A stretch of DNA of 64,000 nucleotides. Origin: Paramagnetospirillum kuznetsovii (lineage in GTDB: Bacteria; Pseudomonadota; Alphaproteobacteria; Rhodospirillales; Magnetospirillaceae). The notes beneath the pieces were generated by a model that saw only the letters and a program-made list of their open reading frames with translations, was not told the origin of the DNA and did not search any database. Positions 31,436 to 40,617 of the stretch are shown here, piece after piece (position 1 is the first letter of the stretch; each line of letters begins with the position of its first letter). A program made the translations under genes and the position numbers. The stretch lies in assembly GCF_003284725.1 (NCBI RefSeq), contig NZ_PGTO01000010.1, positions 62,001-126,000 on the forward strand. Direction: 5' to 3'.

Positions 31436-32788
31436 CTACACCGCCTTGGAGTGGCGCTGTTCGCCCGCTTTCAGATAACGGTCGAAGGCGGCGCAGACGG
31501 CGCGCACCAGGGTGCGGCCGTCATGGGTGACGGTGATGCGGTTGCCGTCGAGGCTGACCATGCCGTCGGCCTGCAAGGGCTTCAGGCTGTCCAGTTCGGC
31601 GGCGAAGTCGGCGGGAACGCCGTGGCGGGCGGCCACGGCGTCCAGGTCGATTTCCAGATCGCACATCAGCCGTTCGATGATTTCGCGGCGCAGGCGGTCG
31701 TCGTCGCTGATGGCGACACCGCGCGAGGTGGCCAGTCGGCCTTCGGCGATGGTGCGCTGATAGGCGTGGACCTCGCCTTCGTTGACCACATAGCCCTGGG
31801 GCAGGGAACCGATCCCCGAGGCGCCGAAGCCGATCAGGGTCGAGGCGGAATCGGTGGTGTAGCCCTGGAAGTTGCGGTGCAGTTTCTTGGCGTTCAGGGC
31901 CACGGCCATGGCGTCATCGGGGGCGGCGAAATGGTCGAGCCCGATCTGCACATAGCCATGGGTCTCGGTCAGCAGCTTGCAGCCCTTCTCGTATTGCTGC
32001 CAGCGGGTCTCGGTATCGGGCAGGGTCTCGTCGGGGATCAGGCGCATGTGCTTCTTCATCCACGGCACATGGGCATAGCCGAACAGGGCGACCCGTCGCG
32101 GCGTGAAGCCGCGAATGGCGGTGTCGATGGTTTCCAGCAGTCCGTCCACCGTCTGATGCGGCAGGCCGTAGACCAGATCGATATTGACCTCGGGCACGCC
32201 GTATTGGCGCAGCCAGCCCACCACTCGGTCCGTGACCTCGTAGGGCTGGATGCGGTTGATGGCCTGCTGCACCTTGGGGTCGAGATCCTGCACCCCGATG
32301 GAGGCCCGCGTCACCCCTGCTCCGGCCATGGCCTTGACATAGGCCTCGTCGGCGGTGCGGGGGTCCAGTTCCACCGCCACCTCGGCGCCGTCCTTCAGCA
32401 GGAAGCGGCTTTTCAGCAGGTCGATGGTGCGCACGAAATCGTCGGATTTCAGGATGGTCGGGCTGCCGCCGCCGAAATGGATGTGGCGCGCCGTCATGCG
32501 CCGGGGCAGGGCTTCGGCCACCAGTTCGATCTCGCGCCACAGGGCGTCCATATAGGCGGCGACCGGGCCGTATTTCTTGGTGATCTTGGTATGGCAGCCG
32601 CAGAACCAGCACATCTCGGCGCAAAAGGCGATGTGGAGGTAGAGCGACAGTTCCAGATTCGGGTCCATCTCGGCCAGCCAGCCGCCATAGGCCTCGCCGG
32701 TCACGCCGGGATGGAAATGCGGCGCGGTGGGGTACGAGGTGTAGCGGGGGACGCGAAGGTCGTATTTGGCCGCGAGATCGGGGCGCAT
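31436..32788 (-). CDS. hemN: Oxygen-independent coproporphyrinogen III dehydrogenase
   Basis: Radical-SAM enzyme of heme and chlorin synthesis, converting coproporphyrinogen III to protoporphyrinogen IX without oxygen. 450 residues, the usual length. The HemN-type cluster motif CAEMCWFCGC gives Cys56, Cys60, Cys63 and Cys65 (the first three bind the 4Fe-4S cluster, the fourth is HemN-specific). RYTSYPTAPHF near the N-terminus, HFGGGSPT and a C-terminal HemN domain (ERLMCDLEID) follow. No FNR-type dyad was found in the short upstream spacer. Fits microaerobic life. Confidence 0.96.
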   Translation of the reverse strand: MRPDLAAKYDLRVPRYTSYPTAPHFHPGVTGEAYGGWLAEMDPNLELSLYLHIAFCAEMCWFCGCHTKITKKYGPVAAYMDALWREIELVAEALPRRMTARHIHFGGGSPTILKSDDFVRTIDLLKSRFLLKDGAEVAVELDPRTADEAYVKAMAGAGVTRASIGVQDLDPKVQQAINRIQPYEVTDRVVGWLRQYGVPEVNIDLVYGLPHQTVDGLLETIDTAIRGFTPRRVALFGYAHVPWMKKHMRLIPDETLPDTETRWQQYEKGCKLLTETHGYVQIGLDHFAAPDDAMAVALNAKKLHRNFQGYTTDSASTLIGFGASGIGSLPQGYVVNEGEVHAYQRTIAEGRLATSRGVAISDDDRLRREIIERLMCDLEIDLDAVAARHGVPADFAAELDSLKPLQADGMVSLDGNRITVTHDGRTLVRAVCAAFDRYLKAGEQRHSKAV

Positions 32789-32865
32789 GGGATATATCCT
32801 GGTGAAGCCGGGCTGGAACCCTACTCCCGAGTGCGAGCCGTTGGCAATAACCAGGGGAGCAAAGG

Positions 32866-32893
32866 AGCCCGGATCATCTCCGGGCTCCTCGCC
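32866..32893 (-). terminator. Terminator of the TonB-dependent receptor gene
   Basis: Reverse-strand stem GGAGCCCGGA / TCCGGGCTCC with a short loop, followed by TTTGCTCC, about ten bases after the receptor stop. Confidence 0.75.
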
Positions 32894-32902
32894 ATCGTCA
32901 CA

Positions 32903-34915
32903 TCAGAACCGGACGGTACCCCGCATCCAAAGGGTGCGGCCGGGTTCGTTCACCCGCCTTGTATCCTGATAGGCGGCAAGATTGCTCATGCCGGTCAGGG
33001 TGCCGGTCTTGCTCACATGCTCGGCATAGTTCTTGTCGAAGATGTTGTCGATGCCGCCGGTCACGGTGATGGCGTCGTGGGGCCGCCAACCGGCATTGGC
33101 CGACAGGACGGCGAAGCCGCTGGTGCGGCCGATATCCTGGCCGATCACGTTACCCCAACCCACTTGAACCTGTTCCTGGCTGGACACGGCGCGCAGCAAC
33201 AGGCCGCCCAGGAATGTGCCATCGTCGTATTTGACCGCCCAGGTGGTGTTCAACGGCGGCGTCTGGGCCAGCGCCCGGCCATCGGTCAGATTCTCGCCGC
33301 GAACGAAAGCGGCGGTGGCCTCGGCTGTCCAATTGGTCAGGAAGGAATAGGCCAGTTCAGCTTCGACGCCCCTGGTCTGCGCTTCGATGTTCTTGGACCA
33401 GCCCGATGAGACAAGGATGTAGTTGCTGGTCCGGGTGGCGAAGGCCGAAACCGAACCACTCCAATCCGCACTCTTGAACAGCGCCCCCACATCCACTTGA
33501 TTGGTTCGCTCCGACTGGATGGAGAACGAGGCGGTGGATTTCGAGCGTTCCCAGTAATCGGGGGCGCGCTGCACATGGCCGAGACTGGCGAAGGTAGTCA
33601 CCGGCAGGCCCAGGTCGATGTCATGCTCGAAACGGCCGAAACCGGAATGCAGATCGCGGGTGTCGCTGAGATTGGGCCAGGCATTGTGCTTGACCGCCTC
33701 GATATGGGTGAGGCGATAACCGCCGATGACGCGGCTTGCCTGGGTGATGTCCTGGCGCACTTCGCCGAAGGCGGCGACGGTGTCGAAGGTCATGTCGGCA
33801 AGGCGGTTCTTATCGTTGATGTTTTGGCCCGCGGTATATTGGGCGGCGGTCAGGGCGCGCGACGAATGCTTGTCCTGATTGTAGTCGATGCCGGTCGTCA
33901 CCAGGGTGCTGTCGGTGGGGGTGAGTTCCAGGCGCGCCTTGCCGCCCACCATCAGGTGATCCACATTGCTGGCGCCCATGCCCACATAGGGCCGCATGGT
34001 ATAGCCGTCCATCAGATGATCGACGTAATTGTAGTAGCCGATGACCTGCGCTTTCGAGATCAAGGGCGTCAACTGGGTCTTGGTGACGCCCAGCTTGACG
34101 CTGTCGCGGTCGAAGCGGACACCGTCCATGCCGCCGCCCGCATAGGCCGCCTGGGCCTGGCTGTGGTCGAGGGTGGCCTCGACGCGGGTGGTGTCGTCGG
34201 GGGTCCAGCCCAGCATGGCGGTGCCGCTGGCCCGCCAGTAGTTGGAATGGACCAGGTCGCCGACGCCGCTGCGATAGTCGTCGCTGGACGAGTGATTGCC
34301 CATCATGCGGATATAGCCGGTCTTGGCGCCGCTGGTCAGGTCCAGGGTCTCGTCGTTACGGTTGAACGAGCCGTACAGGCCGGTGGCATTGGCCCGGAAT
34401 CCCAGCTCGGAGAAACGCTTGGTGTCTCGGTCCACCAGGACGGTGCCCAGCGCGGTGCCGCCATGGACGACGCTCTGCGGCCCTTTCAGAACCGTCAGCT
34501 TGTCGAACGAGCCGGGGAAGATATAGGCGGTGGGCGGATCCATGCGATTGGGGCAGCCGCCCAGCAGCGGGGTGCCGTCCAGCAGGACGTTGAGGCGCGA
34601 TCCGCCCTGGCCGCGCAGCAGCGGCTCGCCGTCGATGCCGCCCTGGCGGACGACGGAGAAGCCGGGAATGTTCTTCAAGTAACCGGCCCCGTCGGCCGGC
34701 GGGACCGGCTGGCGCGGATTGCGCGGATCGGTCTCGATCACCATGGGCTCGTTCATCCGGGGGGCGGTGATGATGACTTCACCGAAATCCCGCGCCGACG
34801 GGTCGCTTTGGGACACCGGGGCCTCCTCGGCCTTGGCGCCCAGGGGGGTGAGAAGAATGGACATGCCCGTCAGCAGGGCATGGACGGAGGTAGATCCTTT
34901 TAGTCGTGCAAGCAT
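32903..34915 (-). CDS. TonB-dependent copper receptor (OprC/NosA type)
   Basis: Outer-membrane gated barrel of 670 residues from the ATG at 34915 (MLARLKGSTSVHALLTG; CAGGGGAATCAAC upstream). Signal peptide ends near GAKAEE. The plug domain spans about 45-165 (FGEVIITAPR, NIPGFSVVRQGGIDGEPLLRG), and the barrel runs to a C-terminal Phe (MRGTVRF). The motif GGCPNRMDPPTAY supplies the Cys121-x3-Met125 pair known to bind copper in OprC; His-x-Met pairs at 300-302 and 320-322 could complete the site. A Cys/His-rich protein and Sco follow upstream, strengthening the copper assignment. Confidence 0.9.
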   Translation of the reverse strand: MLARLKGSTSVHALLTGMSILLTPLGAKAEEAPVSQSDPSARDFGEVIITAPRMNEPMVIETDPRNPRQPVPPADGAGYLKNIPGFSVVRQGGIDGEPLLRGQGGSRLNVLLDGTPLLGGCPNRMDPPTAYIFPGSFDKLTVLKGPQSVVHGGTALGTVLVDRDTKRFSELGFRANATGLYGSFNRNDETLDLTSGAKTGYIRMMGNHSSSDDYRSGVGDLVHSNYWRASGTAMLGWTPDDTTRVEATLDHSQAQAAYAGGGMDGVRFDRDSVKLGVTKTQLTPLISKAQVIGYYNYVDHLMDGYTMRPYVGMGASNVDHLMVGGKARLELTPTDSTLVTTGIDYNQDKHSSRALTAAQYTAGQNINDKNRLADMTFDTVAAFGEVRQDITQASRVIGGYRLTHIEAVKHNAWPNLSDTRDLHSGFGRFEHDIDLGLPVTTFASLGHVQRAPDYWERSKSTASFSIQSERTNQVDVGALFKSADWSGSVSAFATRTSNYILVSSGWSKNIEAQTRGVEAELAYSFLTNWTAEATAAFVRGENLTDGRALAQTPPLNTTWAVKYDDGTFLGGLLLRAVSSQEQVQVGWGNVIGQDIGRTSGFAVLSANAGWRPHDAITVTGGIDNIFDKNYAEHVSKTGTLTGMSNLAAYQDTRRVNEPGRTLWMRGTVRF

Positions 34916-34931
34916 GTTGATTCCCCTGTCG

Positions 34932-34954
34932 GCACGCCGTGGCATGGCGTGCCG
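34932..34954. promoter_or_regulatory. Inverted repeat in the copper receptor leader
   Basis: GGCACGCC / GGCGTGCC around a seven-base spacer, about 20 bases upstream of the receptor start. It could be an operator or an mRNA hairpin; no regulator gene is adjacent. Confidence 0.4.
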
Positions 34955-35046
34955 CTGGCCGTGATCCGCCTTGGATCAGGGCCGAGTCATGACGAAGCGA
35001 CGCTTCGGGCCAAGGCCATGGGCGTCTCGATTCGGTCGTCTTGGGC

Positions 35047-35424
35047 TCAGGAAAGGGGAGGGGCTCGGGCGCGATTGTGGCCGGGAGCGGTCCCGGGCGA
35101 AAAGTCCGTCTGGGTCGGGGAATAGGCGATCCGGACCGACGGCGTGGTGGGCGGGGACAAGCCGGGAATGGGCGGGGCCAATTCCACGGTCTGGCCCACA
35201 TGGCAATAGACGCAGCAATTATGGACGGGCGTCGGCGCGTCGCTTTCCGCCGCCTTGCTTTCACCTGGGCGGGGCGTATGGCAGATGTCGCCGCCGAAAA
35301 CCGGATCACCGGCAAGGGCACGCGCCCCGGCCATGACATCGCCGATGGATCCCAGGCACAAGGCGACCGCCAGCAGCGCCGCCGCCGCCGTCCGCCAAAT
35401 CCTGCCCGGTATCATACGGCCCAT
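35047..35424 (-). CDS. DUF2946-like Cys/His protein of the copper cluster
   Basis: 125 residues from the ATG at 35424 (MGRMIPGRIWRTAAAALLAV); a start at 35415 is also possible. Signal peptide or anchor about 8-30. The mature part has CHTPRPGES and HNCCVYCHVGQ, clustered Cys and His residues that could bind copper. Small proteins of this type (DUF2946) are common neighbours of TonB-dependent copper receptors; the role is unproven. Same strand as the receptor gene, 131 bases upstream of it. Confidence 0.7.
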   Translation of the reverse strand: MGRMIPGRIWRTAAAALLAVALCLGSIGDVMAGARALAGDPVFGGDICHTPRPGESKAAESDAPTPVHNCCVYCHVGQTVELAPPIPGLSPPTTPSVRIAYSPTQTDFSPGTAPGHNRARAPPLS

Positions 35425-35608
35425 CACGGTGTTCCATCCATATCGTGCGCAACCTAGGCCGGTGCGGCCCTCCCCACGGTGACCATCGTCAATTAGGGGA
35501 GTCGTCACAGACGTCTTACTCGAAAGTATGAGGTGTTTCACTCTCGACTTAGGTCTAGGCTTGATCTCCATCATGGAGACTGGGTACGGATATGCTCAGA
35601 CTGCCACG

Positions 35609-36166
35609 ATGAACAAGTTCAGCGCATATCTCACGGCTTTGCTGCTGAGCGTTTTGCTGGCGGTCGGGACGGCGCGGGCCGATCCTATCGGCGGGCCGTT
35701 CACCCTGGCCGGTCCCGAGAACCGCGTGGTCAGCGACAGTGATTTTCGCGGCCGGTGGATGCTGGTCTATTTCGGCTATACGTCGTGTCCCGATGCCTGC
35801 CCCACCGATCTTCAGCGCATGACGGAGGCGCTGGATGCCCTTGGGCCACTGGCCGAGCGTATTCAGCCGCTTCTCATCACCCTCGATCCCGCCCGCGATA
35901 CCCCGGCACGGCTGGCCGAGTATGTGACGATGTTCCATCCGCGCCTGATGGGACTGTCCGGTTCGACGGACCAGATCGACGAGGTCGCCAAGCGCTTCCG
36001 CGCCCGTTTCGTCCGCCATCCGCCCGATAAGGACGGCAATTACGCGGTGGACCATACCACCATCATTTATCTGGTCGGACCCCATGGCGGCTTCGTGGAG
36101 TGGTACAAGTCGGGGGTTCCCGTGGCCGACATGGCCCAGGCCATCCGCCGCCAGATGTTTCGCTAG
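35609..36166 (+). CDS. SCO1/SenC-family copper chaperone
   Basis: 185 residues from the ATG at 35609 (MNKFSAYLTALLLSVLLAVG), a signal peptide or membrane anchor. Thioredoxin-like fold with the copper ligands Cys60 and Cys64 (GYTSCPDACPTDL) and a His in YAVDHTTIIYLV. The family delivers copper to the CuA centre of cytochrome oxidase, or acts in thiol redox control. It is divergent from the DUF2946-like gene. The ribosome-binding site is weak and an ATG at 35573 in the same frame is an alternative start. Confidence 0.9.
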   Translation: MNKFSAYLTALLLSVLLAVGTARADPIGGPFTLAGPENRVVSDSDFRGRWMLVYFGYTSCPDACPTDLQRMTEALDALGPLAERIQPLLITLDPARDTPARLAEYVTMFHPRLMGLSGSTDQIDEVAKRFRARFVRHPPDKDGNYAVDHTTIIYLVGPHGGFVEWYKSGVPVADMAQAIRRQMFR

Positions 36167-36231
36167 GGCCAATCGATATTCAGGGAATTCGGCCGATTTC
36201 AGCTTGAAACGTCTGTCTGGCAGGAATTTTA

Positions 36232-36319
36232 GCCACAGATGAACACAGATACACACAGATGAATTGAGAGATTTCCATATCTGTGCCCCGCGTAGCGAGT
36301 ATCTGTGTGCATCTGTGGC
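36232..36319. repeat. Inverted repeat with CACAGAT motifs between convergent genes
   Basis: Arms 36232-36252 and 36299-36319, 21 bases each with one mismatch (GCCACAGATGAACACAGATA and its complement). The left side also has an extra CACAGATGAA copy. Lies between the sco-like and marR-like genes, where it could terminate both transcripts. Similar CACAGATGAACACAGAT sequences are scattered in many bacterial genomes. Confidence 0.75.
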
Positions 36320-36354
36320 CCATTTTCCTTCTATCCATTTGATTATCGATTGTT

Positions 36355-36828
36355 TTAATCCCCCTTGATGGGCGAGCGGCTGAATGGGTTGTTCTGGCTG
36401 ACCAGCTTATCCAGCAGTATCAGCACCTGCCGCCGCTCCTCGGGGGCGAGGGGATAGAGAATCCGCTCTTGGGTACGCAGCACCGCCGGGGTGATGGCAT
36501 CCAGAAGCTGGCGGCCCTGCTCGGTGATGTAAAGCTCGCGGGTGCGGCGATCCGCTTGGCCGACGCGGCGGTCGATCAGTCCCTTGGCCTCCAGCCGCTC
36601 CACCACGCCGCCGATGGTGGTGCGGTCAAAGGCGATGGCGCCCGATAGGCCGATCTGATCGAGGCCCGGACGGGCGCAGATGGCGTCCAATGCCGCGAAC
36701 TGCACCGGCGTCAGGTCGAATTGACGAGACTCGTCCAGGAAAATGCCCACGGCGATCTGGTGCAGCCTGCGGATCAGATGTCCGGGAAGCTGGTCCAGCG
36801 CGAGGGGTGGGCTGTGGGTCTCGTCCAT
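36355..36828 (-). CDS. MarR-family regulator of the gentisate cluster
   Basis: 157 residues from the ATG at 36828 (MDETHSPPLALDQLPGHL). Winged helix core: FDLTPVQFAALDAI, GLSGAIAFDRTTIGGVVERLEAKGLIDRR and the wing RVGQADRRTRELYITEQGRQLL. MarR proteins usually repress divergent catabolic genes and release DNA on binding an aromatic ligand. Here the divergent gene begins the 3-hydroxybenzoate pathway, so 3-hydroxybenzoate or gentisate is the likely inducer (inference). Confidence 0.9.
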   Translation of the reverse strand: MDETHSPPLALDQLPGHLIRRLHQIAVGIFLDESRQFDLTPVQFAALDAICARPGLDQIGLSGAIAFDRTTIGGVVERLEAKGLIDRRVGQADRRTRELYITEQGRQLLDAITPAVLRTQERILYPLAPEERRQVLILLDKLVSQNNPFSRSPIKGD

Positions 36829-36910
36829 TGCGGAGCGGCCTGTCAATAGCACAATGGTCGAGCATGCGGGAGGGGGCAACCGGGCGTCAAGCGAACCTCC
36901 GAAAATATAA

Positions 36911-36938
36911 TTGACAGTATGCTGATTAATTTGATAAC
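36911..36938 (+). promoter_or_regulatory. Promoter candidate for the gentisate operon
   Basis: TTGACA at 36911-36916, 16 bases, GATAAC at 36933-36938, about 39 bases before the hydroxylase start. The AT-rich stretch CTGATTAATTTGAT between the boxes is a likely site for the divergent MarR protein. Confidence 0.55.
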
Positions 36939-36976
36939 CCTGGATTGTCTCTAAAGAACGACAAGAGGGCGTCCCC

Positions 36977-38167
36977 ATGGGTAGCAAGGCCAAGCGCAAG
37001 GTGATTATTGCCGGTGGCGGCATCGGCGGTTTGTCGGCGGCTCTCGGGCTGGCCAACAAGGGCTGTTCGGTGACGGTGCTGGAGCAATCGGAAAAGTTCG
37101 GCGAAATCGGCGCCGGTATCCAGATCGGCCCCAATGCCTTCCACGCCATGGACTATCTGGGCGTCGGCGATGCCGGGCGCGCCAAGGCGGTCTATATCGA
37201 CAAGTTGGTGATGATGGACGGGCTGTCGGGCGACCAGATCGCCCAGATCCCGGTGGACGAGCCGTTCCGCAAGCGCTTCGGCAATCCCTATGCGGTGATC
37301 CACCGCGCCGATCTGCACGGCGTGTTCCTGGACGGCTGCGTCAAGCATCCCGACATCACCCTGATCAACACCGAGCGGGCGGTCGCCTATGAAAACACCG
37401 CGTCTGGGGCCAAGGTCATCACCGAGAAGGGCAGCGTCTACGAGGGCGATGCCGTCATCGGCTGCGACGGGGTTCGCTCGAAGCTCCGCGAACAGCTGAC
37501 CGGCGGCGACGCCCTGCGCCTGTCGGGTCACGTGGCGTACCGCGCCGTGCTGCCCATCGACAAGATGCCGGAAGACCTGCGCTGGAACGCCGCCACCCTA
37601 TGGGCCGGGCCGAAGTGCCACATGGTCCATTATCCGTTGCAGGGCTGGAAGACCTTCAATCTGGTGGCCACCTTCGTCACCGATATCGAGAACGTGGGAA
37701 CCAACGAACCGGGCCACCGCGACGAGGTTCTGTCCCGGTTCGGCGACATCGTGCCGCGTGCCCGCAAGCTTTTGGAGGTGCCCACCGAATGGCGGCGCTG
37801 GGTGCTGGGCGACCGCGAGCCCATCGAGAACTGGTCCGACGGCAACGTCACCCTGCTGGGCGACGCCGCCCATCCGACCCATCAGTATTTCGCCCAGGGC
37901 GCCTGCATGGCCATGGAGGACGCGGTTTGCCTCGCCGATCGGGTCGAGAAATTCGACGGTGACTTCAAGTCGGCCTTCATCGCCTATCAGGACGAGCGGA
38001 TCATCCGCGCTTACCGGGTGGTGTTGTCGTCGCGGCAATTGGGGCTGCTCTATCATGCCCAGGGCGTCGAGCGTAAGATCCGCAACGCGGTGCTTGGCGC
38101 CAAAAGCCCGAACGACTTCTACAACAGCCTGGAATGGCTGTATGGCGGCACCGGATTGGGAGGCTGA
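36977..38167 (+). CDS. 3-hydroxybenzoate 6-hydroxylase (FAD monooxygenase)
   Basis: 396-residue class A flavoprotein monooxygenase converting 3-hydroxybenzoate, NADH and O2 to gentisate. FAD motif IAGGGIGGLSAALGLA near the N-terminus, the DG motif AVIGCDGVRSKLREQL and the GD motif VTLLGDAAHPTHQYFAQGA with MAMEDAV. The specific substrate is assigned from the downstream genes, which encode the full gentisate ring-cleavage route; salicylate hydroxylase paralogues share these motifs. First gene of a four-gene operon; AGAGGGCG precedes the ATG. Confidence 0.88.
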   Translation: MGSKAKRKVIIAGGGIGGLSAALGLANKGCSVTVLEQSEKFGEIGAGIQIGPNAFHAMDYLGVGDAGRAKAVYIDKLVMMDGLSGDQIAQIPVDEPFRKRFGNPYAVIHRADLHGVFLDGCVKHPDITLINTERAVAYENTASGAKVITEKGSVYEGDAVIGCDGVRSKLREQLTGGDALRLSGHVAYRAVLPIDKMPEDLRWNAATLWAGPKCHMVHYPLQGWKTFNLVATFVTDIENVGTNEPGHRDEVLSRFGDIVPRARKLLEVPTEWRRWVLGDREPIENWSDGNVTLLGDAAHPTHQYFAQGACMAMEDAVCLADRVEKFDGDFKSAFIAYQDERIIRAYRVVLSSRQLGLLYHAQGVERKIRNAVLGAKSPNDFYNSLEWLYGGTGLGG

Positions 38168-38172
38168 TCCCC

Positions 38173-38814
38173 ATGAAGCTTTATGGATTTTTCCGCTCGT
38201 CGGCGGCCTATCGGGTCCGCATCGCCCTCGGCCTCAAGAGCATCGCCGTGGATCACGCTTTCGTCCATCTGCGTCGGAAGGATCAGCAGGCGCCCGGCTA
38301 TGTGGAGATCAATCCCCAGGCGCTGGTGCCCACCCTGATCACCGATTCCGGCCAGCCCCTGACCCAGTCCCTGGCCATCATGGAGTATCTCGACGAGATT
38401 CAGCCCAGTCCGGCCCTTCTGCCCAAAAGCCCGGAAGATCGCGCCTGGGTCCGTTCCCTGGCCTTGGCGGTGGCCTGTGACATCCATCCGCTCAACAATA
38501 CGCGGGTACTCGGCTACCTGAAGGAGGGCATGGGCCTGGACCAGGCCGCCGCCGACCGTTGGTACGCCCATTGGATCGCGGTGGGCCTGCAGGGGCTGGA
38601 AGCCATGCTGGCCAAGGATTCCCGCGTCGGACCCTATTGCTGCGGCGACCAAGTGACCCTGGCCGATATCTGCCTGGTGCCGCAATTGTTCAACGCCGAG
38701 CGCATGAACTGCCCCACCGAGGCCTATCCCACCATTCGCCGCATCGCCGCCGCTCTCCGGGCCTTGCCAGCCTTCCAGGCGGCCGAGCCCGGCCGCCAGC
38801 CCGACGCCGAGTAG
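38173..38814 (+). CDS. Maleylpyruvate isomerase (zeta-class GST)
   Basis: 213 residues, ATG at 38173 ([21 protein letters not shown]), six bases after the hydroxylase stop. The zeta-GST signature [11 protein letters not shown] carries the active-site Ser pair; [21 protein letters not shown] and [13 protein letters not shown] are also characteristic. It isomerises the gentisate ring-cleavage product maleylpyruvate to fumarylpyruvate with glutathione. Maleylacetoacetate isomerase is the close alternative, but context favours the gentisate route. Confidence 0.9.
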   Translation: MKLYGFFRSSAAYRVRIALGLKSIAVDHAFVHLRRKDQQAPGYVEINPQALVPTLITDSGQPLTQSLAIMEYLDEIQPSPALLPKSPEDRAWVRSLALAVACDIHPLNNTRVLGYLKEGMGLDQAAADRWYAHWIAVGLQGLEAMLAKDSRVGPYCCGDQVTLADICLVPQLFNAERMNCPTEAYPTIRRIAAALRALPAFQAAEPGRQPDAE

Positions 38815-38824
38815 GAGAGACACC

Positions 38825-39868
38825 ATGAGTTCACTGGGAACCCTGGCCGATCTTCCGGTCGAGTACGTGGAGGGTCTGACGGCGCGCAATCTGGTGCCGC
38901 TGTGGCCCAGCCTGCGCTCGGTCCTGCCCTACGGCATCCCGGCGCGGCGCACCAAGCCGGTGGTGTGGCGCTATGGCGAGATCCGTCCCAACCTTTTGAA
39001 GGCGGGCGAGCTGACCCCCATTCACAAGGCGGAGCGCCGGGTGCTGGTCCTGGCCAATCCCGGCCTGGGGCTGGAGAACATGCAGGCGACGCCCTCCATC
39101 TATATCGGCATGCAGCTGATCCTGCCGGGCGAGACCGCGCCCAACCACCGCCACAGCCCCAGCGCGGTGCGCTTCGTGGTGGAGGGCGAGGGGGGCTTCA
39201 CCGCCGTGGACGGCGAACGGCTGCCCATGGAAAAGGGCGACCTGATCCTGACGCCGTCGGGCCTGTGGCACGAGCACGGCCATACCGGCAAGGGGCCGGT
39301 GGTGTGGCTGGACGCCCTGGACCTTCCGGCGGTCTACGCGCTGGAAGCCTCGTACTGCATCGAGGGCCAGTCGCAGACCGTGCGCAACGAGCCGGATTCA
39401 TCGCAGACCCGCTATCGCCGCGCCGGATTGCTGCCCTATACCGCGCTGGGCAAGGGCCGCTCGCCCTATCCGCTGCTGCGCTTCCCCTGGCGCGACGTGC
39501 GCGAGTCGCTGGAGGCGCTGGCCGGAGTCACTCCGCGCGACGAGATGGTCCACCTCGCCTATGTCAATCCCGAGACCGGCCAGGAATGCTTGCCGATCCT
39601 GGGCTTCTCCGCGATCATGCTGCGGCCCGGCGAGACGGTCCGGCCGACAAGGCGCTCCGCCTCGGCGGTGATCCATGCCGTATCGGGCAGCGGCCAGACC
39701 GAGATCGACGGCGTCACCCTGACCTGGGACGAAAGCGACACCATGGCGGTTCCCACCCACGCCAAAGTCACCATCACCAATGCCAGCGCCAAGGCGCCGG
39801 CCTTCCTGTTCATGGTCGACGACGCGCCCATGCAGCGCAAGCTCGGCTATTACGAAGACTTCGCCTGA
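38825..39868 (+). CDS. Gentisate 1,2-dioxygenase
   Basis: 347-residue bicupin Fe(II) dioxygenase that opens gentisate between C1 and C2 to maleylpyruvate. The N-terminal cupin has the metal ligands in [17 protein letters not shown] and a downstream HEHGH; the C-terminal cupin ([20 protein letters not shown]) lacks an obvious His set. [11 protein letters not shown] and [11 protein letters not shown] are family blocks. Starts ten bases after the isomerase stop with GGAGAGACACC upstream. Confidence 0.94.
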   Translation: MSSLGTLADLPVEYVEGLTARNLVPLWPSLRSVLPYGIPARRTKPVVWRYGEIRPNLLKAGELTPIHKAERRVLVLANPGLGLENMQATPSIYIGMQLILPGETAPNHRHSPSAVRFVVEGEGGFTAVDGERLPMEKGDLILTPSGLWHEHGHTGKGPVVWLDALDLPAVYALEASYCIEGQSQTVRNEPDSSQTRYRRAGLLPYTALGKGRSPYPLLRFPWRDVRESLEALAGVTPRDEMVHLAYVNPETGQECLPILGFSAIMLRPGETVRPTRRSASAVIHAVSGSGQTEIDGVTLTWDESDTMAVPTHAKVTITNASAKAPAFLFMVDDAPMQRKLGYYEDFA

Positions 39869-39882
39869 AGGAGGCCCCCGAC

Positions 39883-40578
39883 GTGAGCATGATCTTCACC
39901 CCGCCCGAAACCGTCTCGGCCCCCATCGACGGCAGCGATGACCGCTTCCCCATCCGCCGCATCTTCTGCGTCGGCCGCAATTACGAGGCCCATGCCAAGG
40001 AAATGGGCGTGGTGGCCGACCGCGAGGCGCCCTTCTACTTCATGAAGGGCAATTACGCCTATTGCCCGTCGGGCGCCACCATCGCCTATCCGCCGGGCAC
40101 CGCCAATTATCACCACGAAATGGAACTGGTGGTGGCCATCGGCAAGGGCGGATTCCGCATCGCCGCCGACAAGGCCCTGGATCATGTCTACGGATATGCC
40201 TGCGGTCTCGACATGACGCGGCGCGACCTGCAGACCCAGGCCCGCGAAAAGCAGCGCCCCTGGGATCTGGGCAAGGATTTCGAGGATTCGGCGGTGCTGA
40301 GCCCCATCGTTCCCTCCAGCCGCATCGGCCATCCGGCCAAGGCCGCCATCGCTCTCACCGTCAACGGCGCCACCAAGCAGTCGTCCAGCACGGCGGAGCT
40401 GATCCACCCGGTTCCGGCCCTGATCGCCCATCTGTCGCAGTACTATCACCTGCAGCCGGGCGACCTGATCTATACCGGTACGCCCGAAGGCGTCGGACCG
40501 GTCAAGCCGGGCGACAGGATCGAAGGCGTCATCGAAGGCGTCGGCACCATCGCCCTGACCATCGGTCCGGCGGAATAA
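39883..40578 (+). CDS. Fumarylpyruvate hydrolase (FAH family)
   Basis: 231 residues from the GTG at 39883, eight bases after AAGGAGG; the ATG two codons in is 14 bases away. The FAH fold is clear: CVGRNYEAHAKEMG, metal ligands in YHHEMELVVAIGKGG, GLDMTRRDLQ, GKDFEDSAVLSPIVP and YTGTPEGVGPVKPGD. It splits fumarylpyruvate into fumarate and pyruvate, the last step of the pathway. A strong terminator begins right after the stop. Confidence 0.93.
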   Translation: MSMIFTPPETVSAPIDGSDDRFPIRRIFCVGRNYEAHAKEMGVVADREAPFYFMKGNYAYCPSGATIAYPPGTANYHHEMELVVAIGKGGFRIAADKALDHVYGYACGLDMTRRDLQTQAREKQRPWDLGKDFEDSAVLSPIVPSSRIGHPAKAAIALTVNGATKQSSSTAELIHPVPALIAHLSQYYHLQPGDLIYTGTPEGVGPVKPGDRIEGVIEGVGTIALTIGPAE

Positions 40579-40579
40579 G

Positions 40580-40617
40580 AAACAGGCCCCGGGACTATCG
40601 CCCGGGGCCTGTTTGCT
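40580..40617 (+). terminator. Rho-independent terminator of the gentisate operon
   Basis: Thirteen-base stem AACAGGCCCCGGG / CCCGGGGCCTGTT with loop ACTATCG, then TGCTTC. It also lies at the end of the convergent small gene at 40618. Confidence 0.9.

Noticed and set aside
32789-32865. FNR box upstream of hemN
   Set aside because: I looked for TTGAT-N4-ATCAA and found no acceptable match in the spacer.
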